A DNA stretch of 64,000 bases from Flavobacteriaceae bacterium. Its GTDB lineage: Bacteria; Bacteroidota; Bacteroidia; Flavobacteriales; Flavobacteriaceae. Both the position numbers and the translations under genes were made by a program. The notes beneath the pieces are model-generated. The model worked only from the letters and a program-made list of their open reading frames with translations, had not been told where the DNA came from and made no database searches. The stretch covers positions 62,001 to 126,000 of the forward strand of contig JANQMD010000039.1 in the NCBI GenBank assembly GCA_028280265.1, given 5' to 3'. The stretch's first letter is position 1. Each line of letters begins with the position of its first letter. Below are positions 8,349-17,593 of this stretch, piece by piece.

Positions 8349-9728
8349 TTAATGATGATTATCTTCTCCTGAGTGATGTTCAATATTGTAATAGTGGAAA
8401 TGCTCGCTTTCTTGTAAGAAAGGATTTCCTTTAGCAACAGGGTCTGCTTTGGCAAATGCACTGAATACTGTGTAGATGAAAATTCCTAAGAAGAACATTG
8501 TTGCTCCTAGTTCTGGAATTCCAAAACTCCAGCTTCCACCTACTGTTCCTGGCATGATCATGATGAATAAATCTACATAGTGTCCAGCTAAAATTACCAA
8601 TCCTCCAATGATCACAAACCAAGGTTGGCTCTTGAAATCACTATTTAACAATAGCAATACTGGGAAAGCAAAGTTCATTACTAGCATGCTAAAGAATAAT
8701 GTTTTGTACTCACTAAATCTCATGGCGAAATACGTTGTTTCTTCAGGCATGTCTGCGTACCAGATTAACATGAATTGTGCAAACCATAAATACGTCCAGA
8801 ATACTGAGAATCCAAACATGAATTTTGCTAAATCATGAATATGACTATCATTTACTTTCGGTAAATATCCTTTAGATCGTAGGTAAATGGTTACAAAAGC
8901 AATCACTGTTAATGCACTTACTAATAAAGTCGCTAATACATACCATCCAAATAAAGTAGAGAACCAGTGAGGGTCTAATCCCATGATCCAGTCCCAAGAA
9001 GCCATACTTTCTGTAACCATAAAGAATACTAAAAAGATTACAGAAGCATTGTAGTTTCTCTTGTAAATTTTAATATCTGTCGCTGTATCTTCTGCAATTG
9101 AGTTTTTTCTGATAAACCATCTATAGGCATTCCAAACAACCAAATAGAATATTCCTCGTGCTATCCATCCTGGAACGTTTAACCACAACGATTTTCCTTT
9201 GATAATTTCATCAGTAGCTGCTACTTCTGGATCCATCCATACAAACAAATGACTCATGTGCATTCCTGCTAAAATGATAAAAATTAACATGATAATGGAA
9301 GTAGGAACCAAGTTCGCGGTGATTGCCTCCATGACTCTAAAGAGTACTATAGACCAACCCGCTTGAGCGACTCTTTGTGCCGCATAAAATGCCAACACAA
9401 GTAGCGAAATTCCTAAGAAGAATAATAGTGCAACATACACAGCGGACCAAGGTCTGTTTTGTAATTGGTGCATTACATGCTCAGCATGTTTTTGGTCATG
9501 ATCACCTCCGTGAGCGTCAGTAGCATGTCCTGCATCTTTGTGCTCTTCTTTCTTTGCGGTATCGTGGCCTTCACCATGATCAGCTCCATGATCGTCATTT
9601 TTCGCAACCATCTCCATAGCTTCCTCTGGAGTGGAAGGAGTGCTTAAAAAACCATATCCAATTCCCAAAACTCCTACTACGATAAGAGCTAATGAGAATA
9701 TTTTTAATTTACCTGAGAATTGATACAT
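8349..9728 (-). CDS. actF: Alternative complex III subunit ActF, quinol:cytochrome c oxidoreductase
   Basis: This 459-aa integral membrane protein of about 10 helices belongs to the ActF family, a truncated NrfD-like relative of ActC in alternative complex III. After the first helix (about 8-28) comes an extramembrane loop very rich in His and acidic residues (10 His between residues 47 and 87). Conserved helices follow, with FMFGFSVFWTYLWFAQFML and WYADMPEETTYF typical of the family. It lies between actE and coxB with short gaps, so it is cotranscribed. The His-rich loop looks like a metal- or proton-buffering segment, but that is inference. Confidence 0.93.
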   Translation of the reverse strand: MYQFSGKLKIFSLALIVVGVLGIGYGFLSTPSTPEEAMEMVAKNDDHGADHGEGHDTAKKEEHKDAGHATDAHGGDHDQKHAEHVMHQLQNRPWSAVYVALLFFLGISLLVLAFYAAQRVAQAGWSIVLFRVMEAITANLVPTSIIMLIFIILAGMHMSHLFVWMDPEVAATDEIIKGKSLWLNVPGWIARGIFYLVVWNAYRWFIRKNSIAEDTATDIKIYKRNYNASVIFLVFFMVTESMASWDWIMGLDPHWFSTLFGWYVLATLLVSALTVIAFVTIYLRSKGYLPKVNDSHIHDLAKFMFGFSVFWTYLWFAQFMLIWYADMPEETTYFAMRFSEYKTLFFSMLVMNFAFPVLLLLNSDFKSQPWFVIIGGLVILAGHYVDLFIMIMPGTVGGSWSFGIPELGATMFFLGIFIYTVFSAFAKADPVAKGNPFLQESEHFHYYNIEHHSGEDNHH

Positions 9729-9753
9729 ATCTATTGGTATTCTTCTTTTGTAA

Positions 9754-10299
9754 TTATTTCAATAAATCGTTTCGCAATTGTTCTACATATTGAACTACTT
9801 GCCAACGCTCTTTATTCGTTAACTGACCCGCATGAGATCCCATCAAGTTTTTACCGTGCATGATAACATGATAAATACTTCCTTCATTAATATCTCTATC
9901 CTTGTAATTTGGGATACCATTGAATTTTTCTCTCTGTGCCAATACTCCATTTCCATCACCTTTTTTACCATGACAAGTTGCACAGTAAATTCCGTACATC
10001 TTTTTACCATTCTCTAAATTTGCTTCGTTCTTAGCTAAGGGTGATTTCAATTCAGCTTTTGCCTTTTCATACCCATCATTGGTATCTGCATAGTCATAAG
10101 GTACTTGACCTCTTGCAATGGATCCAGCAACGGGCTTTAAGTTTGCAGAAGCGTTGGTGGTTCCTTTTTCCATGTCGGCATCATAAGGAACAGACACGTA
10201 CATATCTGGCATGTATTGTGCTTTTCTTTCTCTTTTTGAACAAGCAACTACGCTTGCCAAAACTAAAAATGCGATACTAAATTTTAAATACTTTCTCAT
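9754..10299 (-). CDS. actE: Alternative complex III subunit ActE, monoheme cytochrome c lipoprotein
   Basis: This 181-aa lipoprotein has a signal peptide with a Cys in VVACSKRE (Cys20) and one heme-attachment motif, CATCH (106-110), in a class I cytochrome c domain. Met residues in MHGKNLMGSH are candidates for the axial ligand. In ACIII the ActE cytochrome passes electrons from the complex to the next carrier or directly to the oxidase. It lies 10 bases after actD and 25 before actF. Confidence 0.93.
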   Translation of the reverse strand: MRKYLKFSIAFLVLASVVACSKRERKAQYMPDMYVSVPYDADMEKGTTNASANLKPVAGSIARGQVPYDYADTNDGYEKAKAELKSPLAKNEANLENGKKMYGIYCATCHGKKGDGNGVLAQREKFNGIPNYKDRDINEGSIYHVIMHGKNLMGSHAGQLTNKERWQVVQYVEQLRNDLLK

Positions 10300-10309
10300 T
10301 CGTTCTTAT

Positions 10310-10843
10310 TTAGTGTGCGTCTTCTACTTCTACTATGTTTATCTCTACAGCTCCTGTTTCTTTTAAAAGAGCCTTCAATTCTTTTTCGTTTCCATGAACA
10401 GGGACTTCCATTAAGAAATGATCGTCAGTTGTTCTTGGGTCTGGATTTTCTGCTTTCTTAAATGGCCAGATTCTACTTCTCATGTAGAATGTAATTACCA
10501 TTAAGTGGGCTGCAAAGAATACGGTCAATTCGAACATAATTGGAACGAACGCAGGCATATTTTCTCCCCAGCTAAAGCTTGGTTTACCTCCAATATCTTG
10601 TGGCCAATTGTCAATCATGGTGTACCATGTTAACCAGATGGCAACAGACAATCCTGTAATTCCATACAAGAAAGATGCGATGGCAATTCTAGTAGGAGCT
10701 AATCCCATTGCTTTGTCTAATCCGTGAACTGGAAAAGGGCAGAAAACTTCTTCGATGTGGTGATTGGCTGCTTTTACTTTCTTAACAGCTTCCAATACTA
10801 CTTCATCATCGTTGTATAATGCGTGAACTACTTTACTACTCAT
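10310..10843 (-). CDS. actD: Alternative complex III subunit ActD (DUF3341)
   Basis: This 177-aa membrane subunit of ACIII has two transmembrane segments (about 55-77 and 100-122) flanked by cytoplasmic parts. The family motif FCPFPVHGLDKAMG precedes the first helix. ActD packs against the NrfD-like subunits and carries no cofactor. Its start overlaps the end of actC by 8 bases, which indicates tight translational coupling. Confidence 0.93.
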   Translation of the reverse strand: MSSKVVHALYNDDEVVLEAVKKVKAANHHIEEVFCPFPVHGLDKAMGLAPTRIAIASFLYGITGLSVAIWLTWYTMIDNWPQDIGGKPSFSWGENMPAFVPIMFELTVFFAAHLMVITFYMRSRIWPFKKAENPDPRTTDDHFLMEVPVHGNEKELKALLKETGAVEINIVEVEDAH

Positions 10844-12230
10844 GATTACCGTCTCTTAATTTTTTATAGTTTTCACCAGAAGATTTCAAGATTGTTTTTA
10901 CTTCTGCTTGTGCGATCACAGGGAATGTTCTTGCATACAGTAAGAATAAAACAAAGAAGAATCCAATGGTTCCGATAAATATTCCAACGTCAACAAATGT
11001 TGGCTCAAAACGCCACCAAGTTGATGGTAAATGACCTTTACTTAATACGATTGCAATGATATCGAAACGCTCGAACCACATTCCAATGTTAATCGCAATT
11101 GAGATTAAGAAAGACCAGATAAAACTTCTTCTAATTTTACGAATCCATAACAACTGTGGAATCGCAATGTTAAATAAGATTAATGACCAGAATGCCCATC
11201 CGTAAGGCCCAGTTGCTGCTCCTAAAGACATGTATGTATAATCTTCATAAGGAGATCCTGTGTACCATGCGATGAAAAATTCTGATGCATAAGCTACCGC
11301 TACAATACCTCCTGTTAAGATGATTACAATGTTCATGTATTCAACATGCAAACGGGTAATGTATGCTTCTAGGTTTGTTACTTTTCTCATTACTCCTAAT
11401 AAGGTCTGTACCATTGCGAATCCAGAAAAGATCGCTCCAGCAACGAAATAAGGAGGAAAGATTGTTGAGTGCCATCCTGGGTTGATCGATGTTGCGAAGT
11501 CCATCGATACAATGGTGTGTACAGAAAGTACTAACGGAGTTGCCAAACCAGCTAACACCAAAGATACTTCTTCGAAACGTTGCCAGTCTTTTGCTCTACC
11601 CGACCATCCGAAAGACAACAATGCATAAATTTTCTTTTGGAAAGGCTTTACAGCTCTATCACGAATCATTGCAAAGTCTGGTAACAATCCTGTCCACCAG
11701 AATACTAAGGATACGGATAAATAGGTTGAGATTGCGAATACGTCCCACAATAACGGAGAGTTGAAGTTTACCCACAACGATCCAAATTGGTTTGGAATTG
11801 GCAATACCCAATATCCGTTCCAAGGACGTCCCATGTGAATAATTGGGAATAATCCTGCTTGAAATACAGCAAAGATGGTCATTGCTTCTGCAGAACGGTT
11901 GATTGCCATTCTCCATTTTTGACGGAATAACAGTAATACTGCAGAAATTAAGGTTCCAGCGTGACCAATACCTACCCACCATACAAAGTTGGTGATATCC
12001 CATGCCCAACCAATGTTTTTACTTAATCCCCAAACTCCAATACCAGTTCCTATGGTATAGAAGATACATCCAAATCCCCAAAGCATTGCTGCTAAAGAAA
12101 TGTAAAACGCCATGTACCAGTTCTTATTTGCTTTCCCTTCTATAGGTCTAGCAATGTCCTCTGTAATGTCGTGGTAACTCTTATCACCTAATACTAAGGG
12201 TTCTCTTATGGGTGCTTCGTAATGAGACAT
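10836..12230 (-). CDS. actC: Alternative complex III subunit ActC, NrfD-like quinol-binding membrane protein
   Basis: This 464-aa polytopic protein of the NrfD/PsrC family has about 10 helices and is the main quinol-oxidising membrane subunit of ACIII. The start is placed at the ATG beginning MSHYEAPIREP, because this matches the family's cytoplasmic N-terminus. An in-frame ATG 72 bases upstream would add only low-complexity residues translated from the AAAGTTNN repeat. A 212-base gap with T-rich sequence separates it from actB. Its 3' end overlaps actD by 8 bases. Confidence 0.94.
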   Translation of the reverse strand: MSHYEAPIREPLVLGDKSYHDITEDIARPIEGKANKNWYMAFYISLAAMLWGFGCIFYTIGTGIGVWGLSKNIGWAWDITNFVWWVGIGHAGTLISAVLLLFRQKWRMAINRSAEAMTIFAVFQAGLFPIIHMGRPWNGYWVLPIPNQFGSLWVNFNSPLLWDVFAISTYLSVSLVFWWTGLLPDFAMIRDRAVKPFQKKIYALLSFGWSGRAKDWQRFEEVSLVLAGLATPLVLSVHTIVSMDFATSINPGWHSTIFPPYFVAGAIFSGFAMVQTLLGVMRKVTNLEAYITRLHVEYMNIVIILTGGIVAVAYASEFFIAWYTGSPYEDYTYMSLGAATGPYGWAFWSLILFNIAIPQLLWIRKIRRSFIWSFLISIAINIGMWFERFDIIAIVLSKGHLPSTWWRFEPTFVDVGIFIGTIGFFFVLFLLYARTFPVIAQAEVKTILKSSGENYKKLRDGNHE

Positions 12231-12249
12231 ATGTTTCTTTTTTAGTTCA

Positions 12250-12281
12250 AAAGTTGTAAAGTTGTAAAGTTTGAAAGTGAA
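12250..12281. repeat. Degenerate octamer repeat AAAGTTNN
   Basis: Four 8-base units (AAAGTTGT twice, then AAAGTTTG and AAAGTGAA) lie in the actB-actC gap. The rest of this 212-base gap (12231-12442) is T- and C-rich and ends with a cousin of the same motif on the other strand (CAACTTTG near 12410). I see no terminator, so readthrough from actB to actC is likely. Confidence 0.55.
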
Positions 12282-12442
12282 GAGCACCTTAACTATGGGC
12301 ACATCTTCTCTTTTACTTTTTAACTTCTCAACTCATCTCTTTTTACTTTTTATTTGTTTTTGTTGTTTCAAAGTTGCTCAGTTTCGAAGCTTGGCTTTTC
12401 ATCTTTGCAACTTTGCGTCTTTATTACTTTCTAACTCGTAAA

Positions 12443-15400
12443 CTACGCTTCGTTTGTATTTCTTACTTTCACTTGGTAAATCACATTCGGTTTTGTTTGA
12501 ATGTAGTCTAACACGTTGAAAGCTCTTTTATCTTTTACTAATTCTGTTACTTCTTCTTCTGGATTGTTTACATCTCCAAAAGCCAATGCTCCAGTAGTAC
12601 ATGCTTGTGAACAAGCTGTAGCAAATTCTCCAGTTTCTACTTTTCTACCTTCTTTTTTCGCTTTTAAGATGGTAGCCTGAGTCATCTGGATACACATAGA
12701 ACATTTTTCCATCACTCCTCTAGAACGAACTACTACGTCTGGGTTCAATACCATTTTACCGTACTCATTGTTCATGTTGAAGTCGAACTCATTGTTGTCT
12801 GCATAGTTAAACCAGTTAAAACGACGAACTCTGTATGGACAGTTGTTTGCACAATATCTTGTTCCAACACATCTGTTATAAGTCATTTGGTTTTGACCTT
12901 GACGACCGTGAGTGGTTGCAGCTACTGGACAAACCGTCTCACAAGGAGCATGGTTACAGTGCTGACACATCATAGGTTGGAAAGTAACAGATGGATTCTT
13001 AGCAGAAGTTTCTAAGACTTTAAATAAGTCTCCACCTCTAAATCCTTGTTCTAAAGCTTCCTCTCTTGTTTCTACTTCTGAAGAATAGTAACGGTCGATA
13101 CGCAACCAGTGCATATCTCTACCTACTCTCATTTCATCTTTACCAACTACAGGTACGTTATTTTCAGCGTGACAAGCAATCACACAAGCTCCACAACCTG
13201 TACAAGAATTTAAGTCGATCGATAAGTTAAAGTGGTGACCAATTTCTCTGTTATGAGCGTCCCATAAATCAATGGTTTTTGCTTCCACTTCTTCGTGATC
13301 ATAAGATACCACAGCTGGCTTGTTCCAAGTGTGCTTTGGATCTATTGAATGATCGTTGTAGTCTTTTAAAGAAACTTCTTTTAAAATATCATGACGTCCA
13401 GCAATGGTTTTCTGAACCTGCATACAAGCAAATTTATGTACAGGTCCGGAAGTTCTTTCAATTGTTGCTCCATACTGAACGTTTTGTCCGTTTGCATAGA
13501 ATGGATAAGCATTTACTCCAACTTGCATATCTTCTTTCAAGTTGGTTTTTCTACCGTATCCTAAAGCCAATCCAACCGTTCCGTTTGCTTGACCTGGTTG
13601 AATCATTACTGGAATGTTCTCAATAGTAACTCCATTCACAGTTACTTTCGCATAGTTACCATTGATGGCTCCATTATCTTTTACTGGATTATCGAATTCT
13701 AACTTCTTAGCATCGTCATAAGAAACCAACAAATAGTTATCCCAAGATGCTCTGGTGATTGGATCAGGGAATTCTTGCAACCAAGGGTTGTTTGCTAATT
13801 GACCATCTCCAAGTGCTGTAGAAGAATATAGATTCAATTCGAATCCACTTCCTTTTACAGAACCTCTTAGTGCACTAGCAGCAGCATTTAAATCAACAGA
13901 TGATTTGCTTACCGATGCAGCAACTTCTTTTTTGAAGTATCCATCGTGCAATGCTTGATTCCAAGATTGACCTTCTAAGATGTTTGAAGACCAGAATCCT
14001 TTTAAATAATCGTAGTATGAATTGGTATTTCCAGACCACTTCAATAACACATCTTGAAATTGAGTGGTTTTGAATAATTTTTGAATCGTTGGCTGCATCA
14101 AACCATAGTGCCCTTGAGAAATAGAAACATCTCCCCAAGACTCTAGGTAATGAGACATTGACAACACATATTCTGAAGCTGCAACGGTGTCATTGTCTTG
14201 AACAGACATCGCTACAGACAGTTTTAATTTCTTGATTGCTTCTGCTAAACCAGCTACTGAATTGTATACTGGATCTACATTGTACGTAATTAGCCCTTTT
14301 GCTTTTCCAGATTTGATGTCTGCCATAGCTTGAGCCATTTCAGCATCGTTCCCTTGTCTGATCTGTAATGGATTGGCAGCATCAAATACTTCACTTTGTA
14401 AAGCATCGTTAATCGCAAACGCAATCAACTGTGCATTTTTATCATTCGATCCTGAAACAACTACTGCGTTCGATCCAGCTTTTTTCAAAGCAGCTGCAGC
14501 AGCTTTTACCTCTGCATCAACAGGTGTTGATTTAGACGGTAAACTTCCTCCAGTAATCGCATTGTATAAGTTGATTAGAGCAAAAACTTGATCTGATGAT
14601 TTTGTTACCACACGCTTATCTGCATTGGCTCCTGTTAAAGACATGTTTGCCTCAAACTGAACGTGGTAAGACATCTTTCCTGAATCTGGATTTCTGCTTT
14701 CTGCATATCCTTTTTCAAATCCTCCATGCCAATCTCCCAAGAAATCTGCCCCGAAAGAGACGATCGCTTGCGCTTTGTCGAAATGGTAATTTGGAATAGC
14801 TCTTGAACCAAACATAGCTTCAAAAGCATCTGCTGCACCACTTTCTGAAATGGCATCATAAGCAACGTGCTTTACATTGGGATATGCTGCAATAAATTCT
14901 GAAACAATTTGCTCTGTTGAGGGACTCGCTAAAGTACCCGTCAAAAGAATGACAGTTTCATTTTTCTCTTTTAATTCGTTCAGCTTCTCACCAATTTGTT
15001 TGTGTGAATTTCCCCAAGAGATTTTTTCTCCTCCTTTTTTAGGAGATTTTAGACGTAGCTGCTCATCATACAAAGACAATACAGAAGCCTGAACTCTTGC
15101 GTTGGTTACTCCATTTGCCTCTTTGTTAGGCATCACTAAAATTGGACGACCTTCACGAGTCTTTACTAAGATGTTTGCAAAATCTTGACCGTTGGCGATC
15201 GATGTTGCATACCAATCTGCTACTCCTAAAATTGTATCATTCGGCTTTACTACATAGGGAATCGCTTTTTTCACAGGACCCTCACAAGCAGCCAAACTTG
15301 CTGCTGCAGTTGTAAAACCAACATACTTTAAGAAATCTCTTCTGGATGTTGATGAATTTTCAAGTGTTTCTTTGTCTCCTAAAAATTCATCTGTAGGAAT

Positions 15401-15493
15401 TTCTTCTACAAACTCATTCTTGCTTAGTGTTTCTACAATAGAAGCATTTTCTATTTCAACAACACTTTGCCAGTATTTTTTGTTTGAAGCCAT
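12443..15493 (-). CDS. actB: Alternative complex III subunit ActB, Tat-exported iron-sulfur protein
   Basis: The protein has 1016 aa. A Tat-type signal (SRRDFLK followed by a hydrophobic AAAS stretch and ACEG) sits about 50 residues in. Residues 60 to about 720 resemble a molybdopterin oxidoreductase fold; in characterised ACIII this domain holds no molybdopterin. The C-terminal ferredoxin-like domain has four Cys clusters: CTGCGACVIAC, CQHCNHAPCETVC, CVGTRYCANNC and CSMC with CSQAC. They fit three [4Fe-4S] and one [3Fe-4S] centre as in the family. It moves electrons from the quinol site in ActC to the ActA hemes. It starts 31 bases after actA. Confidence 0.95.
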   Translation of the reverse strand: MASNKKYWQSVVEIENASIVETLSKNEFVEEIPTDEFLGDKETLENSSTSRRDFLKYVGFTTAAASLAACEGPVKKAIPYVVKPNDTILGVADWYATSIANGQDFANILVKTREGRPILVMPNKEANGVTNARVQASVLSLYDEQLRLKSPKKGGEKISWGNSHKQIGEKLNELKEKNETVILLTGTLASPSTEQIVSEFIAAYPNVKHVAYDAISESGAADAFEAMFGSRAIPNYHFDKAQAIVSFGADFLGDWHGGFEKGYAESRNPDSGKMSYHVQFEANMSLTGANADKRVVTKSSDQVFALINLYNAITGGSLPSKSTPVDAEVKAAAAALKKAGSNAVVVSGSNDKNAQLIAFAINDALQSEVFDAANPLQIRQGNDAEMAQAMADIKSGKAKGLITYNVDPVYNSVAGLAEAIKKLKLSVAMSVQDNDTVAASEYVLSMSHYLESWGDVSISQGHYGLMQPTIQKLFKTTQFQDVLLKWSGNTNSYYDYLKGFWSSNILEGQSWNQALHDGYFKKEVAASVSKSSVDLNAAASALRGSVKGSGFELNLYSSTALGDGQLANNPWLQEFPDPITRASWDNYLLVSYDDAKKLEFDNPVKDNGAINGNYAKVTVNGVTIENIPVMIQPGQANGTVGLALGYGRKTNLKEDMQVGVNAYPFYANGQNVQYGATIERTSGPVHKFACMQVQKTIAGRHDILKEVSLKDYNDHSIDPKHTWNKPAVVSYDHEEVEAKTIDLWDAHNREIGHHFNLSIDLNSCTGCGACVIACHAENNVPVVGKDEMRVGRDMHWLRIDRYYSSEVETREEALEQGFRGGDLFKVLETSAKNPSVTFQPMMCQHCNHAPCETVCPVAATTHGRQGQNQMTYNRCVGTRYCANNCPYRVRRFNWFNYADNNEFDFNMNNEYGKMVLNPDVVVRSRGVMEKCSMCIQMTQATILKAKKEGRKVETGEFATACSQACTTGALAFGDVNNPEEEVTELVKDKRAFNVLDYIQTKPNVIYQVKVRNTNEA

Positions 15494-15524
15494 TTATATT
15501 CGAATTTATCTTCTTTCTAATTTA

Positions 15525-16820
15525 TTAATAATGACATTTACCACACTCTAATCCTCCTAGTTGGGCGATCGTTACTTGCTCTACACCGTACTTCTTAGCA
15601 AGTTCTTCGTGTACTTTTTTGTAATAGTCATTTCCTTTTAAGTCCACCTTTGTTTCTCTGTGACAGTCGATACACCATCCCATTGTTAATGGAGAGAACT
15701 GATACAACTCTTCCATTGTCTCCACTGGACCGTGACATTTTTGACACTCAACGCCTCCAACAGTTACGTGTTGTGAGTGGTTGAAATATGCAAAGTCTGG
15801 TAAGTTGTGAATACGAATCCATTTGATAGGTTTCTCATCACCTGTGTATGCTAGCTTTTCAGGATCCCATCCAGCAGCATCGTATAGTTTTTGAATCTCT
15901 TTATCTAAGTCTGCCTTGCTATACAATCTATCTTCAGTTTCTACAACAGTATTGTCTGCAACTTCTGCAATGTTCTTATGACAGTTCATACAAACATTTA
16001 CAGAAGGAATTCCTGAATGCTTGCTGTGCTTCGCAGAGGAGTGACAGTATTGACAGTCTATCTTGTTATCTCCAGCGTGAATCTTGTGTGAGAACATGAT
16101 TGGCTGCACTGGCTGATATCCTTGATCTACACCTACGGTAAACAAAGCCCCAAAAAGAATGTAAGCAGAAAGCAATAGAACAAAGATAGTTCCTACTACA
16201 TGCAAGAATGTGTTTCTCTTCAATCCTTCCCAAAGTTCTACTGAGTTCCCCCAAAGACCTGGAGTTTTAGGCGCTCCTTTTAATTCGCTGATTGTTTTTA
16301 ATAAGCTAGCAATGATTAAGAAAGCAGCCGCAATGACACCTGCTAAAATGAAGATTAACCACTTTGGTGCTTCTGGAGCAGGTTGAGGAGCATATCCATC
16401 AGGACCAGGCTCTGGCGTTTTAACAATTTCTCCAACAGTGGTGTAGTATAAAATATTATCAATGTTTTCGTCAGTTAACTGAGGAAAAGCAGTCATGTTA
16501 GAACCGTTGTACTCTTCAAAGATTGCAATCGCATCTTTATCGCCAGAAGCTCTTAGTTCTGCATTGTTTTTAATCCATGCTTTTAACCAATCGTTCTCTC
16601 TTCGTTCTTCAACCTTACCTAAAGCTGGACCAATGAATTTCTTGTCTAACTTGTGACAAGAAGCACACAAAGATTTGAATAGCTTTCTACCATCTTTCTG
16701 ACGTGCTTCGTCTATAGCATCTTGCGCTACAGCATTGAAACTCAGTGAAAATAATAATAGAAATGTAAAACTTTTAAGAAGTACTTTGGCTAGCGGATTG
16801 TGTAGTGCTACACTTTTCAT
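15525..16820 (-). CDS. actA: Alternative complex III subunit ActA, multiheme cytochrome c
   Basis: This 431-aa protein begins with a signal sequence ending NAVAQD. An N-terminal class I monoheme domain (CASCH, 52-56) is followed by a transmembrane helix (about 155-175), a second hydrophobic segment (205-228) and a multiheme domain with CQYCH (256-260), CMNCH (277-281), CQKCH (359-363), CIDCH (383-387) and a terminal CGKCH (426-430). That makes six CxxCH motifs. ActA of Rhodothermus marinus is described as pentaheme, so the N-terminal cytochrome domain is the extra one. It is the first gene of the act-cox operon. Confidence 0.94.
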   Translation of the reverse strand: MKSVALHNPLAKVLLKSFTFLLLFSLSFNAVAQDAIDEARQKDGRKLFKSLCASCHKLDKKFIGPALGKVEERRENDWLKAWIKNNAELRASGDKDAIAIFEEYNGSNMTAFPQLTDENIDNILYYTTVGEIVKTPEPGPDGYAPQPAPEAPKWLIFILAGVIAAAFLIIASLLKTISELKGAPKTPGLWGNSVELWEGLKRNTFLHVVGTIFVLLLSAYILFGALFTVGVDQGYQPVQPIMFSHKIHAGDNKIDCQYCHSSAKHSKHSGIPSVNVCMNCHKNIAEVADNTVVETEDRLYSKADLDKEIQKLYDAAGWDPEKLAYTGDEKPIKWIRIHNLPDFAYFNHSQHVTVGGVECQKCHGPVETMEELYQFSPLTMGWCIDCHRETKVDLKGNDYYKKVHEELAKKYGVEQVTIAQLGGLECGKCHY

Positions 16821-16901
16821 ATTTACAAACTATAGTTTAGTATCTTATTGCAAAAATTTCCAATTAAAAAAGGCATAAATACCCCACCTAAATTGGTTGC
16901 A

Positions 16902-16909
16902 CAAAAGTA
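16902..16909 (-). promoter_or_regulatory. Candidate -7 element of the act-cox operon
   Basis: The minus strand reads TACTTTTG, matching the Bacteroidota TAnnTTTG box, about 80 bases upstream of actA. I see no good TTG at the expected -33 distance, so the assignment is weak. No other structure is evident in the 213-base divergent gap 16821-17033. Confidence 0.35.
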
Positions 16910-17008
16910 GTACATATAACTAAAATTTGAAATTTTAAAGGAATGTTAAATTCTAATTTATATCCGTTCTAAATAATTATTTTCTCAATTTATTTCTTGC
17001 CAACTCGT

Positions 17009-17016
17009 TACATTTG
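17009..17016 (+). promoter_or_regulatory. Candidate -7 element of the SPOR gene
   Basis: TACATTTG matches TAnnTTTG and lies 17 bases before the ATG of the SPOR-domain gene. A clear -33 TTTG is not visible. Confidence 0.35.
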
Positions 17017-17033
17017 TAGCAATTGATTTCACC

Positions 17034-17402
17034 ATGAAAAAACAACTTTCAATTTTTATATTTTTCTTGTTCGCATTTTGCTTATCTCAATCCGGTTTTT
17101 CTCAAGAACAAAAATCTGATAGTGAACTAATTGCCGAGTTTATTAAAAAGAAAAAAGAATTCAATAAAGAGTTTGGTTATGGATTCAGAATTCAATTGTA
17201 CAATGGTTTTGAAGTGGAAGCAAAAAAATTGCGAGCAGAGTTTCATATTGAGTTTCCTGAAATCAAAACGTACTTAATTTACAGACAGCCTGAGTGGAAA
17301 ATTCAAGTAGGACTCTACAAGACACGTTTAGAAGCAGATAGGGCTCTGTTAGCCATTAAAAAAGAATTTGGGACAGCCATTGTGGTTCCGTTAGGAAAAT
17401 AG
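17034..17402 (+). CDS. SPOR-domain protein, exported
   Basis: This 122-aa protein has a clear signal peptide (residues 1-23, ending SQSGFSQ) and a C-terminal SPOR-like domain (about 48-122: GFRIQLYNG, then YRQPEWKIQVGLYKTRLEADRAL and a last strand TAIVVPLGK). SPOR domains bind denuded glycan strands of peptidoglycan, often at the division site. It stands alone, divergent from the act operon, and is followed by a repeat-rich gap. Confidence 0.85.
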   Translation: MKKQLSIFIFFLFAFCLSQSGFSQEQKSDSELIAEFIKKKKEFNKEFGYGFRIQLYNGFEVEAKKLRAEFHIEFPEIKTYLIYRQPEWKIQVGLYKTRLEADRALLAIKKEFGTAIVVPLGK

Positions 17403-17408
17403 ATTCGC

Positions 17409-17454
17409 AAAGGAGAAAGGAGAAAGGAGAAAGGAGAAAGGAGAAAGGAGAAAG
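17409..17454. repeat. Heptanucleotide tandem array AAAGGAG
   Basis: Six perfect AAAGGAG units (17409-17450) and a partial seventh follow 6 bases after the SPOR gene stop. The purine bias and 7-base period match the array after ruvB (4223-4292). Confidence 0.9.
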
Positions 17455-17593
17455 TTAACAAACCTCATTTACAATTTATTACACTTACATCGCTGCAATC
17501 AAGCTTAGCTTGAGAAGCCTGCCTGCGTAGGGCAGGTAATCCGCTAATTTTTTATTTTTTTGAATCTTGATTAGCAAAACATGTTTACAAGCA

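Noticed and set aside
12231..12302. 24-residue extension of ActC
   Set aside because: Encoded by the AAAGTTNN repeat; the family starts at MSHYEAP.
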